The notes under the pieces are model-generated. The model ran no database searches, was not told where the DNA came from, and saw only the letters and a program-made list of their open reading frames with translations. The position numbers and the translations under genes were made by a program. A DNA stretch of 64,000 nt, taken from contig NZ_BSTJ01000003.1 of NCBI RefSeq assembly GCF_030269445.1, positions 248,001 through 312,000 on the forward strand, read 5' to 3'. Below are positions 17,909 to 26,902 of the stretch, piece after piece. This stretch comes from Actinoallomurus iriomotensis (GTDB taxonomy: Bacteria; Actinomycetota; Actinomycetes; Streptosporangiales; Streptosporangiaceae). Numbering within the stretch: position 1 is the first letter of the stretch; each line of letters opens with the position of its first letter.

Positions 17909-18768
17909 CGCTCACCCGACCGGAACAGGCGCAGTTGCAGCATGGTCACCATCAGCAGTGCGAAGAACAGGAGCACCGCCACCGCGGACGCGCGTCCCAT
18001 CCGGGCGTTCTCGAAGGCGGTCTTGTAGACGTAGAGGTTGACGACCTGGGTCTTGAAGCTGCCGCCCGTCAGCACGACCTGCGGGCTGAACGACTGGCAG
18101 CCCCGGATCACCGCCATCACGCACACGACCGCGGTCATCGGTTTGAGCAGCGGCAGCGTGATGTACCGGAACGAGCGGAACGCCCCGGCCCCGTCGAGGG
18201 ATGCGGCCTCACGCAGCTCGCGCGGGATCCTCGACAGGCCGGCCAGGAAGAGGATCAGGAAGAGCCCGGTCTCCTTCCAGACGCTCGCGATCACCAGCGC
18301 CCACTCGGCGGACTTGGCGCTGGTCAGCCAGGGGGTGTGCGTACCGAGCACCTGGTTGAGCAACCCGTCCGGCTGGAACAGCAGTCGCCAGATCACCGAG
18401 ATGGCCACCCAGGACATGGCGACCGGTGCGAAGTACAGCAGCCGGATGAAGCCGCTGCCCGGCAGTTTCGTGTCCAGGCCGAGCGCGAGCAGCAGGGCCA
18501 GCAGCACGGCCGGCACGTACGTGAACAGCAGGTAGAAGCCGGTGGCCTCGAGAGACTGGTGGAACTGCTCGCTGTGCCACAGGAATCCGTAGTTGGCGAA
18601 TCCGACCCAGTGCGGCGGGCTGGTCAGGTCGTAGTCGAACAGGCTGATGTAGAACACCCGGACCATCGGGTAGACGGCGAACAGGCCGAACAGGGCCAGC
18701 GCCGGCACCGCGAACACGGCACCGATGATCTTGCGATGCGCCGACGCCCGTACGTTCAGGGTCGTCAT
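17905..18768 (-). CDS. Carbohydrate ABC transporter permease (MalF/type 1)
   Basis: 287 residues from ATG 18768, five bases after the stop of the binding-protein gene. Six membrane helices begin with FAVPALALFGLFAVYPMVRV. The EAA loop is REAASLDGAGAFRSFRYI. It ends in the membrane-proximal LRLFRSGER tail. It forms the channel with the MalG-type partner. The longer frame upstream runs inside the binding-protein gene and is not coding. Confidence 0.9.
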   Translation of the reverse strand: MTTLNVRASAHRKIIGAVFAVPALALFGLFAVYPMVRVFYISLFDYDLTSPPHWVGFANYGFLWHSEQFHQSLEATGFYLLFTYVPAVLLALLLALGLDTKLPGSGFIRLLYFAPVAMSWVAISVIWRLLFQPDGLLNQVLGTHTPWLTSAKSAEWALVIASVWKETGLFLILFLAGLSRIPRELREAASLDGAGAFRSFRYITLPLLKPMTAVVCVMAVIRGCQSFSPQVVLTGGSFKTQVVNLYVYKTAFENARMGRASAVAVLLFFALLMVTMLQLRLFRSGER

Positions 18769-18773
18769 GGCGC

Positions 18774-20045
18774 TCACTCCGACAGCGACTGGTTGATCGT
18801 GTCGGCCGCCTGCTTCAAGGTCGAGCCGGCCGGCTTGCCGTCCAGCACGGTGCTCTCGATCGCCGTCTTGATGGCGTCCTGCACCTCGGCCCAGTGCGGT
18901 GCCACCTCGTCGAATCGCCCCTGCTGGTAAGCCTGTTCCCAGACCTTCAGGAACGGCACCTTCGCCGCCGCCGGCGACGACGACCAGTCCTTGACCGGCT
19001 GGATGAAGTTGACGTCGGTGAGCCACCGCTGGTTCTGCGAGGTCACGTAGTCGATGAACTTCCACGCCTCGGCCTGGTGCTTGGACGCCTTGTTCACCGC
19101 CATGTAGTAGCCGTACCAGCGGCCGTTCGGCTTGCTCGGGTCCACCTGCGGCAGCGGCACGACTTCCATGTTCTTGTAGGTCTTCGGGTTGTCCTGGGCG
19201 ATCTGCCCGACACCCCACGGGTACATGACCGTCATGGACGTCTTGCCCGCCTCGAAGTCGGCGAACGGCGCCGTCGCGTCGTGGGAGGCGGTGTGCGGGT
19301 CACCGAGTTTGTCCTTGTTCACCAGGGTGTTCCACAGCTCGAGCGCCTGCACGCCGAGCGGCTGGTCGATCGTCGCCTTCTTGCCGTCGTCGCTGACGAT
19401 GCGTCCACCGGTCTCGTTCAGCAGGATCTGCAGCTGCTGGGTGTACTGGCCGGCGCTGAGGTAGAGGAAGTTGAACCCACCCTGCCCGGCGGCGATCAGC
19501 TTCTTCCCGTCGGCGGCCACGTCGTCCCACGTCTTGGGCGGGTCGGCCGGATCGAGGCCGGCCTTCTTGAAAGCCGCCTTGTTGATGGCGAACGCCGTGG
19601 CGTTGAACTCGGTGGGCAGCCCGTACACCTTGCCGTCCGGCCCCTTCGCGCCGTCGAGCGTATTGGGCAGGTACCGTCCCTCGGCGGCGGTCTGCGCGGC
19701 GGAGTCCATCGGTGCGAGCAGGCGCTTGGGGATGTAGTCGCCGCGAAGCGCCACGTCGTCCATGTTGATCACGTCCGGTCCCGAGCCGTTGCTCAGCGAC
19801 GTGAGCATCTTCGTGTTGAAGTCGGTGTTCGGGATCTGCTGGTAGTCGATCGTGACGTTGGGATGCGCCTTCTCGTACTCGGCGATCAGCTTCTTGTTCA
19901 GCGCGATCATCGGCGGGTGGGTGTGCGTCCAGAACGTCAGATGCACCTTGTCACCACTGCCACTGCTTCCGGAACCGCACGCGGTCATCGCGACGCCGAC
20001 CACGCACAGCGCCAGGACGGCGCTCAGCTTCTTCATGACGGTCAT
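18774..20045 (-). CDS. Sugar ABC transporter solute-binding lipoprotein
   Basis: 423 residues. A lipoprotein signal ends at the lipobox VAMTAC with Cys23. The mature protein is a cluster-B/CUT1 binding protein: LTFWTHTHPPMIALNKKL, PDVINMDDVALRGDYIP, GKVYGLPTEFNATAFAINK, KTSMTVMYPWGVGQ. It captures a sugar or small oligosaccharide at the outer membrane face and delivers it to the two permeases. Given the amino-sugar kinase and nanE, the ligand is probably an N-acetylated amino sugar. It starts 12 bases after the GntR gene. Confidence 0.9.
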   Translation of the reverse strand: MTVMKKLSAVLALCVVGVAMTACGSGSSGSGDKVHLTFWTHTHPPMIALNKKLIAEYEKAHPNVTIDYQQIPNTDFNTKMLTSLSNGSGPDVINMDDVALRGDYIPKRLLAPMDSAAQTAAEGRYLPNTLDGAKGPDGKVYGLPTEFNATAFAINKAAFKKAGLDPADPPKTWDDVAADGKKLIAAGQGGFNFLYLSAGQYTQQLQILLNETGGRIVSDDGKKATIDQPLGVQALELWNTLVNKDKLGDPHTASHDATAPFADFEAGKTSMTVMYPWGVGQIAQDNPKTYKNMEVVPLPQVDPSKPNGRWYGYYMAVNKASKHQAEAWKFIDYVTSQNQRWLTDVNFIQPVKDWSSSPAAAKVPFLKVWEQAYQQGRFDEVAPHWAEVQDAIKTAIESTVLDGKPAGSTLKQAADTINQSLSE

Positions 20046-20057
20046 CCCTCGTGTTGA

Positions 20058-20810
20058 TCAGGCGGGCGCCGCGGCCGACAGCCGCGGCCGGCGGGCAATT
20101 GGTCGTACGGCGAGGCGATCGGTCATCAGGGAGTACCGGTCGGCTCGGAACAGGTCGACGCCGAAGTCGACGACCCGGCCGGCTTTCCCGTAACTAGTCG
20201 TCTCGATACGGAGCAGGGCCGCGCCGGGCTCGCACTCGAGCAGCCGCGCTTCCCGTTCCGACGCCATGGCGATCTCGATCACCGATGTGCCGGTGAGGAT
20301 GTGTGTTTCGTACCGCTCGGCCAGCAGCTCGTACCACGACCCGGTGAGATCGTCCTGCGTCAGGCCGGGCACCCGGCCCGCCCCGACCCAGGTGGTCTCC
20401 AGGCCGATCGGTTCGCCTTCGGCCAGGCGCAGCCGGGTGAACCGCACGACCGGATCGTTGGACGGAATGCGCAGTACCCGAGACCGGACGCCCCCGCGGC
20501 GCAGCCTCCGGAACTCCACCACCCGGCTGCTGGGACGCAGACCCCGATCCCGGATGCCGTCCGAGAACGACTGCATCGCCATCGGCCGGGCTATCTTCTG
20601 CCGCGCCACGAACGTGCCCCGGCCCTGCTCGCGCACCACCAGACCGGCGACGACCAGCTCGTCGGTCGCTCGGCGCAAGGTCATCCGGGCGACGTCCCAC
20701 TCGCGGGCCAGTTCGCGCTCGGACGGCAGCGCCGTGCCCGCCTCGGTATCCTCGATGAGTTGCAGCAACCGCGCACGGATAGCCGACACCTTGTTGTAAC
20801 TGGCCTGCAT
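20058..20810 (-). CDS. GntR/HutC-family regulator of the amino-sugar operon
   Basis: 250 residues from ATG 20810, with GGAGG seven bases upstream; a GTG at 20828 has no such site. The winged helix is ALPSERELAREWDVARMTLR then VREQGRGTFVA. The C-terminal UTRA ligand domain follows (PVVRFTRLRLAEGEPIGLE, ALLRIETTSYG). HutC/DasR relatives bind phosphorylated amino sugars and let go of DNA. It is first in the operon and probably autoregulates. DasR-like half-sites lie 95-175 bases upstream. Confidence 0.88.
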   Translation of the reverse strand: MQASYNKVSAIRARLLQLIEDTEAGTALPSERELAREWDVARMTLRRATDELVVAGLVVREQGRGTFVARQKIARPMAMQSFSDGIRDRGLRPSSRVVEFRRLRRGGVRSRVLRIPSNDPVVRFTRLRLAEGEPIGLETTWVGAGRVPGLTQDDLTGSWYELLAERYETHILTGTSVIEIAMASEREARLLECEPGAALLRIETTSYGKAGRVVDFGVDLFRADRYSLMTDRLAVRPIARRPRLSAAAPA

Positions 20811-20903
20811 CGCGGGACCTCCGTCCACAGCTCAGAGCTGCCTATCCCGTGGCCTTTCCTAGCAGCGTGTTGCCTGCGCGGCGGTGCCGCCAGGCATACG
20901 TGT

Positions 20904-20983
20904 TAGACCACTCAAGGCAGCTGACCATACGATCAACCAGGCAGAATAGGAAGATCCAGGGCCTGGTGGACCACGGTGGTCTA
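20904..20983. promoter_or_regulatory. Candidate GntR/DasR-like operator pair
   Basis: TAGACCAC at 20904-20911 and its inverse GTGGTCTA at 20976-20983 lie in the gene-free leader of the GntR operon. The second sits in a 13-bp palindrome, GACCAC-G-GTGGTC (20969-20981). Both match one half of the DasR-type consensus (TGGTCTAGACCA). Neither is a full site. Binding is inferred. The stretch 20811-21167 otherwise shows no gene. Confidence 0.45.
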
Positions 20984-21167
20984 CTGGAAGTTGGGGCCAT
21001 CGGTTGCCGGAGGTGTGACCGGCGCCGTCCGCGGAAATTTCAGTACGAGCGGCTCAAGGTCCGTCCGGCTCATCGCGGCTCGACCCCGGGAAGACATCCC
21101 CGCCGTCCGTGCGATTGGCATGCCGTCCACTGTCCGGCGCGGCGACCGGCTCAATATCCTTGCCGCC

Positions 21168-21773
21168 ATGAGCCGTTGGGACGAGCTGACCGGTGGGACG
21201 TCCGGGGAGGACTACGCCGCGCGGTTCGCGGCTCTGGCCGACAGCGGCAAGGACATGCACGGTGAGGCGCGGTTCTGCGCCGCACTTGTTCCCGCCGGAG
21301 CGCGGGTGCTGGACGCCGGGTGCGGTACCGGACGAGTCATGATCCGCCTTGCCGAGCTCGGGTACGACTGCGTCGGCGTGGATCTTGATCCGTCCATGCT
21401 GGCGGTGGCGCGGAAAGCGGCGCCGGGACTGCCGTGGATCCGGGCTGACCTGGCGGAGTTCGACCCGGCCGCGGTCACTATGGCCGGGGACTTCGATCTC
21501 GTGGTCGCCGCCGGCAACATCTTCCCGCTTCTCGCCGCGGGCACCGAGCTCGCGGTGGTCACGCGCCTGGCCGCGACCCTGCGCCCGGGCGGTCTGATGG
21601 TCGCCGGATTCGGCTTGGACGAGGCCCACCTGCCGGTGCCGCCCAGCATCACCCTGCCGGAGTACGACGCCTACTGCGCCGCGGCCGGCCTCACCTTCGT
21701 CGACCGCTTCGCCACTTGGGACGCCGACCCCTACGACGACGGTGGCTACGCCATCAGCGTCCACCGCCGCTGA
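21168..21773 (+). CDS. Class I SAM-dependent methyltransferase
   Basis: 201 residues from ATG 21168 (MSRWDELTGGTSGEDYAARF). SAM-binding motif I is VLDAGCGTGRVMIRLAELG, motif II VGVDLDPSMLAVAR, and motif III/IV around DFDLVVAAGNIFPLL. The substrate is unknown. The in-frame extension upstream runs through the operator region and is unlikely to be translated. The stop lies 91 bases before the DUF418 gene. Confidence 0.88.
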   Translation: MSRWDELTGGTSGEDYAARFAALADSGKDMHGEARFCAALVPAGARVLDAGCGTGRVMIRLAELGYDCVGVDLDPSMLAVARKAAPGLPWIRADLAEFDPAAVTMAGDFDLVVAAGNIFPLLAAGTELAVVTRLAATLRPGGLMVAGFGLDEAHLPVPPSITLPEYDAYCAAAGLTFVDRFATWDADPYDDGGYAISVHRR

Positions 21774-21851
21774 GGATCCCCGTCGAAAAGGGGGGCTGGG
21801 TACACCCTCTGGGGTAGACCTGAGCGGCTGGGTGACGGTTTTTCCGGACCA

Positions 21852-21857
21852 TAGTCT
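21852..21857 (+). promoter_or_regulatory. Candidate -10 box for a leaderless transcript
   Basis: TAGTCT (TANNNT type) stands exactly seven bases before GTG 21865, the chosen start of the DUF418 gene, which has no Shine-Dalgarno site. This is the usual layout of leaderless actinobacterial genes. Confidence 0.4.
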
Positions 21858-21864
21858 CGTCTGC

Positions 21865-23067
21865 GTGAAGTCATTTGCGAGCAAGCGAAACGCCCAAGTC
21901 ACGGCGACATCAACACCATCGCGGATATTGGATGTCGACGCCTTGCGGGGATTCGCCCTGTTAGGCATCTTGGTCGTCAATATCGCGTTCTTTGCCTCAG
22001 GGTACCCGATACATGGCACCCTGGATCCGGCTTACACTTCGGGCGAAGACAAGGCCGTACGCTGGTTGATCACCTTTGTGTTCGAGATGAAGTTCTATCT
22101 GATATTTTCCTTTCTCTTCGGATATAGCTTCACGCTCCAGATGGATTCGGCCGCCCGCCAGGGAGCGGTATTCACCCCGCGCATCCTGCGTCGTCTTGCC
22201 GGGCTTCTGACGCTGGGCCTCATCCATGCCGTGCTGCTCTTCTATGGCGACATCCTTTCCTGCTACGCGGTGCTCGGGCTGATCCTGTTCGCCTTGCGGG
22301 GCATCAAGCCCCGAACCGCTCTGATCGTGGCCGGCGCGATCGTCGGGATGCTGGTGGTCACCCTCCTGCTCGCCGACGGCGCGACCGCGAGCGATCCGGT
22401 CACCGCGCTCGCGGAGGGCCATCGGACCACGGCCGCCATGCGAAACAGCCCCGCGAGCTTCATCACCAGCAATATTCATATTCTGCCCCTTATGGCGGCG
22501 ACGCTGGCGGTGCAGGGCCTCAGCTCCTTCGCCGCGTTTCTTGTCGGTTTCGCTGCGGGCAAGCGCCAAGTGCTGGCCCGCGTCAAGGAACACGACCGCA
22601 GCCTGCGGCGCATCCAGTGGGTAGGCTTTCCGGTCGGACTGGCGGGAGCGTTTTACCTGGCCAGCGCCGGCAGTGTTGTCAGCGATCTCACCCCGGTCGC
22701 CGTAACGATGCTGACCGGCTCTTTCCTGGCAGCCGCGTACATGGCAACGGCGTTGCGCTTCTTTCAGACGGAGCCCGGCAGTCGCGTCATGGCCGCCCTA
22801 GCGCCGGCAGGCCGGATGGCACTCACCAACTATCTGAGCCAATCCCTGATCTGCGCCGTCCTGTTCACGGCGTACGGTTTCCGCCTGGCCGGCCATGTCT
22901 CACCGCTGGGCGCCCTCCTGTTGGCGGTGGCCATCTTCGCCGCGCAACTGTGGCTGAGCAGGAAATGGCTCACCGGTCACATCTACGGTCCTGTCGAGTG
23001 GCTCCTACGTGCGGTCACACTGGCGAGGCTCCCGGCCATGAGGGCAGGCTCCAAGCCTGGGGACTAG
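21865..23067 (+). CDS. DUF418 integral membrane protein
   Basis: 400 residues with about ten membrane segments. The DUF418 family start is RILDVDALRGFALLGILVVN, followed by FYLIFSFLFGYSFTLQMD and RRLAGLLTLGLIHAVLLFYGD. The conserved C-terminal block is LAPAGRMALTNYLSQSLIC then PLGALLLAVAIFAAQL and GPVEWLLR. DUF418 proteins are multipass inner-membrane proteins related to acyltransferase-3 and YeiB; function unproven. GTG 21865 gives a normal family N-terminus. Local GC is lower than that of neighbours around 22.0-22.2 kb. Confidence 0.88.
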   Translation: MKSFASKRNAQVTATSTPSRILDVDALRGFALLGILVVNIAFFASGYPIHGTLDPAYTSGEDKAVRWLITFVFEMKFYLIFSFLFGYSFTLQMDSAARQGAVFTPRILRRLAGLLTLGLIHAVLLFYGDILSCYAVLGLILFALRGIKPRTALIVAGAIVGMLVVTLLLADGATASDPVTALAEGHRTTAAMRNSPASFITSNIHILPLMAATLAVQGLSSFAAFLVGFAAGKRQVLARVKEHDRSLRRIQWVGFPVGLAGAFYLASAGSVVSDLTPVAVTMLTGSFLAAAYMATALRFFQTEPGSRVMAALAPAGRMALTNYLSQSLICAVLFTAYGFRLAGHVSPLGALLLAVAIFAAQLWLSRKWLTGHIYGPVEWLLRAVTLARLPAMRAGSKPGD

Positions 23068-23124
23068 GGCAGCCGTACGCCGGGAAACCGTTGTGAGGAC
23101 ACGTTGGCGGGCGAGCCGCTCGGC

Positions 23125-23364
23125 TCACCCGTCAGTCGCGACTCCTTCTACGAAGTAGAGGAGCCCTTCTTCCGGCGGTGGACAACCAAGCGTCTCGATG
23201 ATGCGGGGCCACATCTCGTGCTTGACCTCGTAGCAGTAGACCATCCACTCGTCATCGCCCCGGTCGAACATCTCTCGGATTCGGACCAGCTGATCCCGAG
23301 TGATCGGAAGGGTCGTCCGCAACCACTCATCTTTGCTGTCGTAGGCAGCGAGCCGCCATCCCAT
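23125..23364 (-). CDS. Small conserved-looking protein, duplicated at 36.2 kb
   Basis: 79 residues from ATG 23364 with GGAG six bases upstream. The sequence has good protein character: MGWRLAAYDSKDEWLRTTLP, LVRIREMFDRGDDEWMVYCY, KHEMWPRIIETLGCPPPEE, rich in Trp and acidic residues. I do not recognise a family. A decayed second copy lies at 36203-36455 beside another att copy, so this is probably cargo of the integrating elements. A longer frame exists upstream, but the duplication ends near this start. Confidence 0.6.
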   Translation of the reverse strand: MGWRLAAYDSKDEWLRTTLPITRDQLVRIREMFDRGDDEWMVYCYEVKHEMWPRIIETLGCPPPEEGLLYFVEGVATDG

Positions 23365-23620
23365 GTGACGCTCCGTTGGCAGCAGGCGGCGTATCCGTGC
23401 TTGGACACGGTATCGATTTGCGTACCCGACCTGCATCAAAACCGTGCCAGTAAGGTGCCCGGACGGGTGACGAGTACGCGGGACGACTTCGCCCACAACT
23501 CCGCCTGCGGGCCATTCTGTGGCGTCGTCCCGTCCGGCTCGATGACCTGGCGGCGGAACTGAAGCCGTGCCGACGCGCGGTGACACGGCCCTGACGACGC
23601 TGCGAGGTCCGCTGCGGTCG

Positions 23621-23830
23621 ATCAAGCCCTCCTATGACCTCAACCCGTGGGGGCGGCAGCCCCCAGGGGTCGTCCCACCGGGCCGGCACGAGCCTCCGGC
23701 CGGATTCGAACCGGCGATCTGCCGCCTACAAGGCGACTCATGCCGACACTTCATCAGTAGTCATGGCGCTAATGGCTGCTCTGGCAGTCCCCCACCACCG
23801 CTCAGCGCGACGGTCGTCGGCACGACGACG
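23621..23830 (-). repeat. att copy 1: tRNA-Thr(TGT) 3' half, second arm type
   Basis: The tRNA-derived core is 23690-23733 (minus strand reads anticodon TGT, then the T-arm GGTTCGAATCC and acceptor 3' strand). It carries two changes in the variable region relative to the other copies. Left is a shortened GC-rich hairpin flank beginning CCTCAACCCGTGG. Right is the second arm type (GGCTGCTCTGGCAGTC, 23770-23785), shared with the copies at 32.8 and 34.3 kb. No 5' half is present, so this is an attachment-site remnant and not a gene. It marks the left edge of the accretion island. Confidence 0.75.
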
Positions 23831-24042
23831 CCCTTTTCGGTACACCTATTTCCCGAAACATTCGACCAGATAAAAGCTTCCTCGCAATGGTAAAGATTTC
23901 AAAGGTTTCAAAGAATCGATGCAGCATGATAGCGTGCGGCCTTGCCTATGCGAACGGACACGCTTGCCATTTTTCTGAAACGACAGAGAAAGCAATTTCA
24001 ACCACACGGGCAGTCATATGTCCATATTGGCCGGGAGGCCTG

Positions 24043-24969
24043 ATGGGTTCGACTATGAGGAAATGCGGCGGCATCGCCACGGCCGCACTGATGATGACTG
24101 GAATGGCCGCCGTTCCGCCGGCGCACGCCCGCCAGGTCGTGAGGGTGCCCTGCAGTGCACCGGCGCTGGTCAACGCGGTCGCCGCCGCCAACCAGACCGG
24201 CGAGGGCGTGCTCGTGCTGGATACAGGTTGTAACTACGTCCTCACCGCGCCGTCCGCGACCGGACGAGGGCCGGACGGCCTGCTCATCAACGCGGATGTC
24301 GAGCTCATCGGCGGATCCGGCACTCAGATCAGCAGGTCCGCGACCGCGGCACCCTTCCGGATCATCGAGGTCGCGGCGGGCGCCTTCCTGGATCTGGAGA
24401 ACACCACTATCACCGGCGGCCTGACCAACAACACCGTCCCGAGCAATGACACGGGCGGTGGCATCCTCAACTCGCGTGGCACCACGACGCTGTACCGCTC
24501 GACGATCACGGGCAACACCGCGGACAACGGCGCCGGCGTCTCCAACGACAGCGGGCGGCTGGACCTGAACCAGTCGTCCATCAACGACAACACGACCCGC
24601 GCCGGCGGTGGCGGCGGTGGCGGTGTGTACAACGACGGCGCCCTCAACATGCAGAACAGCGTGATCCGCCACAATCACGCCAATACGAATGGCGGCGGCC
24701 TCTACAACGGCCAAGGCGGCAGCACCGAGACCGTCGGCAGCACCGTTGACCTCAACACCGCCGGCGCGCAGGGCGGTGGCGTGTACAACGCGCCGGACGG
24801 TCGCCTGCTCCTGCAGAGCACCAACATCACGCTCAACTCCGCGACCAGCGGTGGCGGCATCTTCAACGCGGGCCTGCCAAGCCGAGTGAATCTCATCGCG
24901 AGCGCTGTCACCAGCAACACTCCGAACAACTGCGTGCCTGTCGGCACGATACGGAACTGCACGGGCTGA
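24043..24969 (+). CDS. Secreted right-handed beta-helix repeat protein
   Basis: 308 residues from ATG 24043, with GGGAGG upstream. Signal peptide: MRKCGGIATAALMMTGMAA ending near AHA. The mature protein has parallel beta-helix turns of about 30 residues, each with an N-[GA]-G-G-G-[IVL]-x-N pattern: DTGGGILNSRGT, GGGGGVYNDGALNM, NGGGLYNGQGG, QGGGVYNAPDG, SGGGIFNAG. Such polymorphic-membrane-protein-like repeats occur in surface or polysaccharide-active proteins. No catalytic residues can be named. Terminator hairpin follows 23 bases after the stop. Confidence 0.8.
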   Translation: MGSTMRKCGGIATAALMMTGMAAVPPAHARQVVRVPCSAPALVNAVAAANQTGEGVLVLDTGCNYVLTAPSATGRGPDGLLINADVELIGGSGTQISRSATAAPFRIIEVAAGAFLDLENTTITGGLTNNTVPSNDTGGGILNSRGTTTLYRSTITGNTADNGAGVSNDSGRLDLNQSSINDNTTRAGGGGGGGVYNDGALNMQNSVIRHNHANTNGGGLYNGQGGSTETVGSTVDLNTAGAQGGGVYNAPDGRLLLQSTNITLNSATSGGGIFNAGLPSRVNLIASAVTSNTPNNCVPVGTIRNCTG

Positions 24970-24991
24970 CCCGGATTTCCCCGTCAACGCG

Positions 24992-25033
24992 GCGCCGTGT
25001 GTGCCAGGCACACCGCACTGGCACACACGGCGC
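24992..25033. terminator. Hairpin terminator
   Basis: Perfect 15-bp stem: GCGCCGTGTGTGCCA (24992-25006) pairs with 25019-25033 around a 12-base loop, just after the beta-helix gene. No T-run follows, as is normal in actinomycetes. The rest of 25034-25268 shows no gene. Confidence 0.65.
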
Positions 25034-25268
25034 GAACCGGGGGCCTGCGGTCGGGGACCCAGCGCCTCGCCGGAGAGCCGGTAGAGCTGAAGGAGATGGA
25101 ACCCTGGGCTGAGGGCCGTCGGCGCCATCGTCCGCGGAAGCCCGCTGTCGCCCGGCCCGTCCGACGCCGCCTTGAACAACCGGAACGCGGGGTAGGTCAG
25201 CGTAAGGGAGAGGCGGCCGGGGCTTGGCTTAAGGGCCATAGGGAATCCGCGCTCGGGGGGAGTGCACC

Positions 25269-26879
25269 GTGCGGGTGATCGTCGATCTCACGCGTTGTCA
25301 GGGGTATGGCCAGTGCGCGTTTCTGGCGCCTGAGGTGTTCGCGATGCGCGGTGAAGAGGCGCTGGTGTACGACCCGGACGCGGACGACGCGCAGCGTGAG
25401 CACGTCCTGCGGGCGGCGGCGGCCTGCCCGGTCCAGGCGATCCACGTGGAGTGGATGGCCATCCAGCGCAAGGGGATGAGAACCGCTGCGGCTCGGCCGC
25501 CGCTCGGTGACGACGCGTTCCGCAAGACGGGGCGCATCGTGATCGTCGGCGCTTCGCTGGCCGGGGGGCGGGCGGCGGGCGTACTCCGCCGGGAAGGGTT
25601 CACCGGGACGCTGACCGTGATCGGGGGTGAGCCGTACGAACCCTACGACCGCCCGCCACTGTCCAAGCAGGTCCTGGCCGGTCGGGTGCCCGCAGATCAC
25701 ACGCTGCTGCCACACCTGAGCGAGATCGAGGCGGAGTGGCTGTCGGGTGCACCTGCCACCGGCCTTGACGTGGTCGCCAAGCGAGTGACGCTCGCCGACG
25801 GCCGGGAGGTGCCCTTCGACCGGCTGCTGATCGCCACCGGCGCCCGCGCCCGGCCATGGCCGAACGAAGCCGAGGCGACGCTGGACGGAGTCTTCGCGCT
25901 TCGCACGATGGATGAGGCGATACGGCTGCGGGAGTGCCTGGCCGCCAGGCCGCGCCGGGTGCTGGTCATCGGCGCGGGGTTCACCGGGTCGGAGGTCGCG
26001 TCGGTATGCCGGGAACTCGACGTTCCGGTGACCGTGGTCGAGCGTGGTCCGGCGCCTCTGGTCGGTGCCCTGGGCGGTGTGATCGGTGCGGTCGCGGCCG
26101 ACCTGCAGCGGGCGCATGGCGTGGATCTGCGGTGCGAGGTGACGGTTGAGGCGTTGGAGGGCGATGCCGACGGGCGGTTCCGCTCAGCGCGGTTGTCCGA
26201 TGGCACCACGGTGGAGGCCGACGTGGCGATCGTCGCGCTCGGGGCGATCCGCAATGTCGAATGGCTGGAGGATTCGGGGCTGGCGGCCGGGGTCTGGGGC
26301 GTGGCCTGTGACGCGGGCTGCCGCGCCTTCGACATCAACGGGCTGGTCACCGATGACGTCTTCGTCGCCGGGGACGTGGCGCGGTTCCCGCATCCGGTCT
26401 ACGGCTACCAGTTCATGGCACTGGAGCACTGGGGCAACGCGGTCGCCCAGGCCGAGATCGCCGCGCACAACATGCTCAGCGATCAGATGCATCGCTGGCC
26501 GCACCTGTCCTTGCCGATCTTCTGGTCCAACCAGTTCGGCACCAACATCAAGTCCGTCGGTGTGCCGACCTTCGCCGATGAGGTGGCCATCGTGCACGGC
26601 TCCGTCGCCGAGCGCCGGTTCGTCGCCGTCTACGGCAACCGGGGCCGGGTCACGGCCGCGGTCACCTTTGACCAGGCCATGTGGCTGGAGCACTACCAGC
26701 ACCTGATCGAGCAGGCCGCGCCCTTCCCACCCGCCTCCCACGCAGCGGACCGGCGAGAGCCGGTGATCCCCGTCCCGGCCGAGATGCCGGATCGTATCGA
26801 AGCGACGCAGGTGACCGTGGTGGTCACCGGGCACGACCCGGCCGAGCGCCGTGCGTCGCTGGTCCGGGGCGATCGATGA
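25269..26879 (+). CDS. Ferredoxin-ferredoxin reductase fusion (P450 redox partner)
   Basis: 536 residues from GTG 25269. Residues 1-63 form a small [3Fe-4S] ferredoxin: LTRCQGYGQCAFLAPEVF gives Cys-x5-Cys and AAACPVQAIH gives the third Cys-Pro. From residue 88 a full FAD/NAD(P)H reductase follows: RIVIVGASLAGGRAAGVLRR (FAD), RRVLVIGAGFTGSEVASVCR (NAD(P)H) and DVFVAGDVARFPHP. It should pass electrons from NAD(P)H through FAD and the iron-sulfur cluster to the P450 encoded 23 bases downstream. The fusion of both partners in one chain is uncommon. Confidence 0.88.
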   Translation: MRVIVDLTRCQGYGQCAFLAPEVFAMRGEEALVYDPDADDAQREHVLRAAAACPVQAIHVEWMAIQRKGMRTAAARPPLGDDAFRKTGRIVIVGASLAGGRAAGVLRREGFTGTLTVIGGEPYEPYDRPPLSKQVLAGRVPADHTLLPHLSEIEAEWLSGAPATGLDVVAKRVTLADGREVPFDRLLIATGARARPWPNEAEATLDGVFALRTMDEAIRLRECLAARPRRVLVIGAGFTGSEVASVCRELDVPVTVVERGPAPLVGALGGVIGAVAADLQRAHGVDLRCEVTVEALEGDADGRFRSARLSDGTTVEADVAIVALGAIRNVEWLEDSGLAAGVWGVACDAGCRAFDINGLVTDDVFVAGDVARFPHPVYGYQFMALEHWGNAVAQAEIAAHNMLSDQMHRWPHLSLPIFWSNQFGTNIKSVGVPTFADEVAIVHGSVAERRFVAVYGNRGRVTAAVTFDQAMWLEHYQHLIEQAAPFPPASHAADRREPVIPVPAEMPDRIEATQVTVVVTGHDPAERRASLVRGDR

Positions 26880-26902
26880 ACGAGTCTTGAGGAGGCGCCG
26901 CC

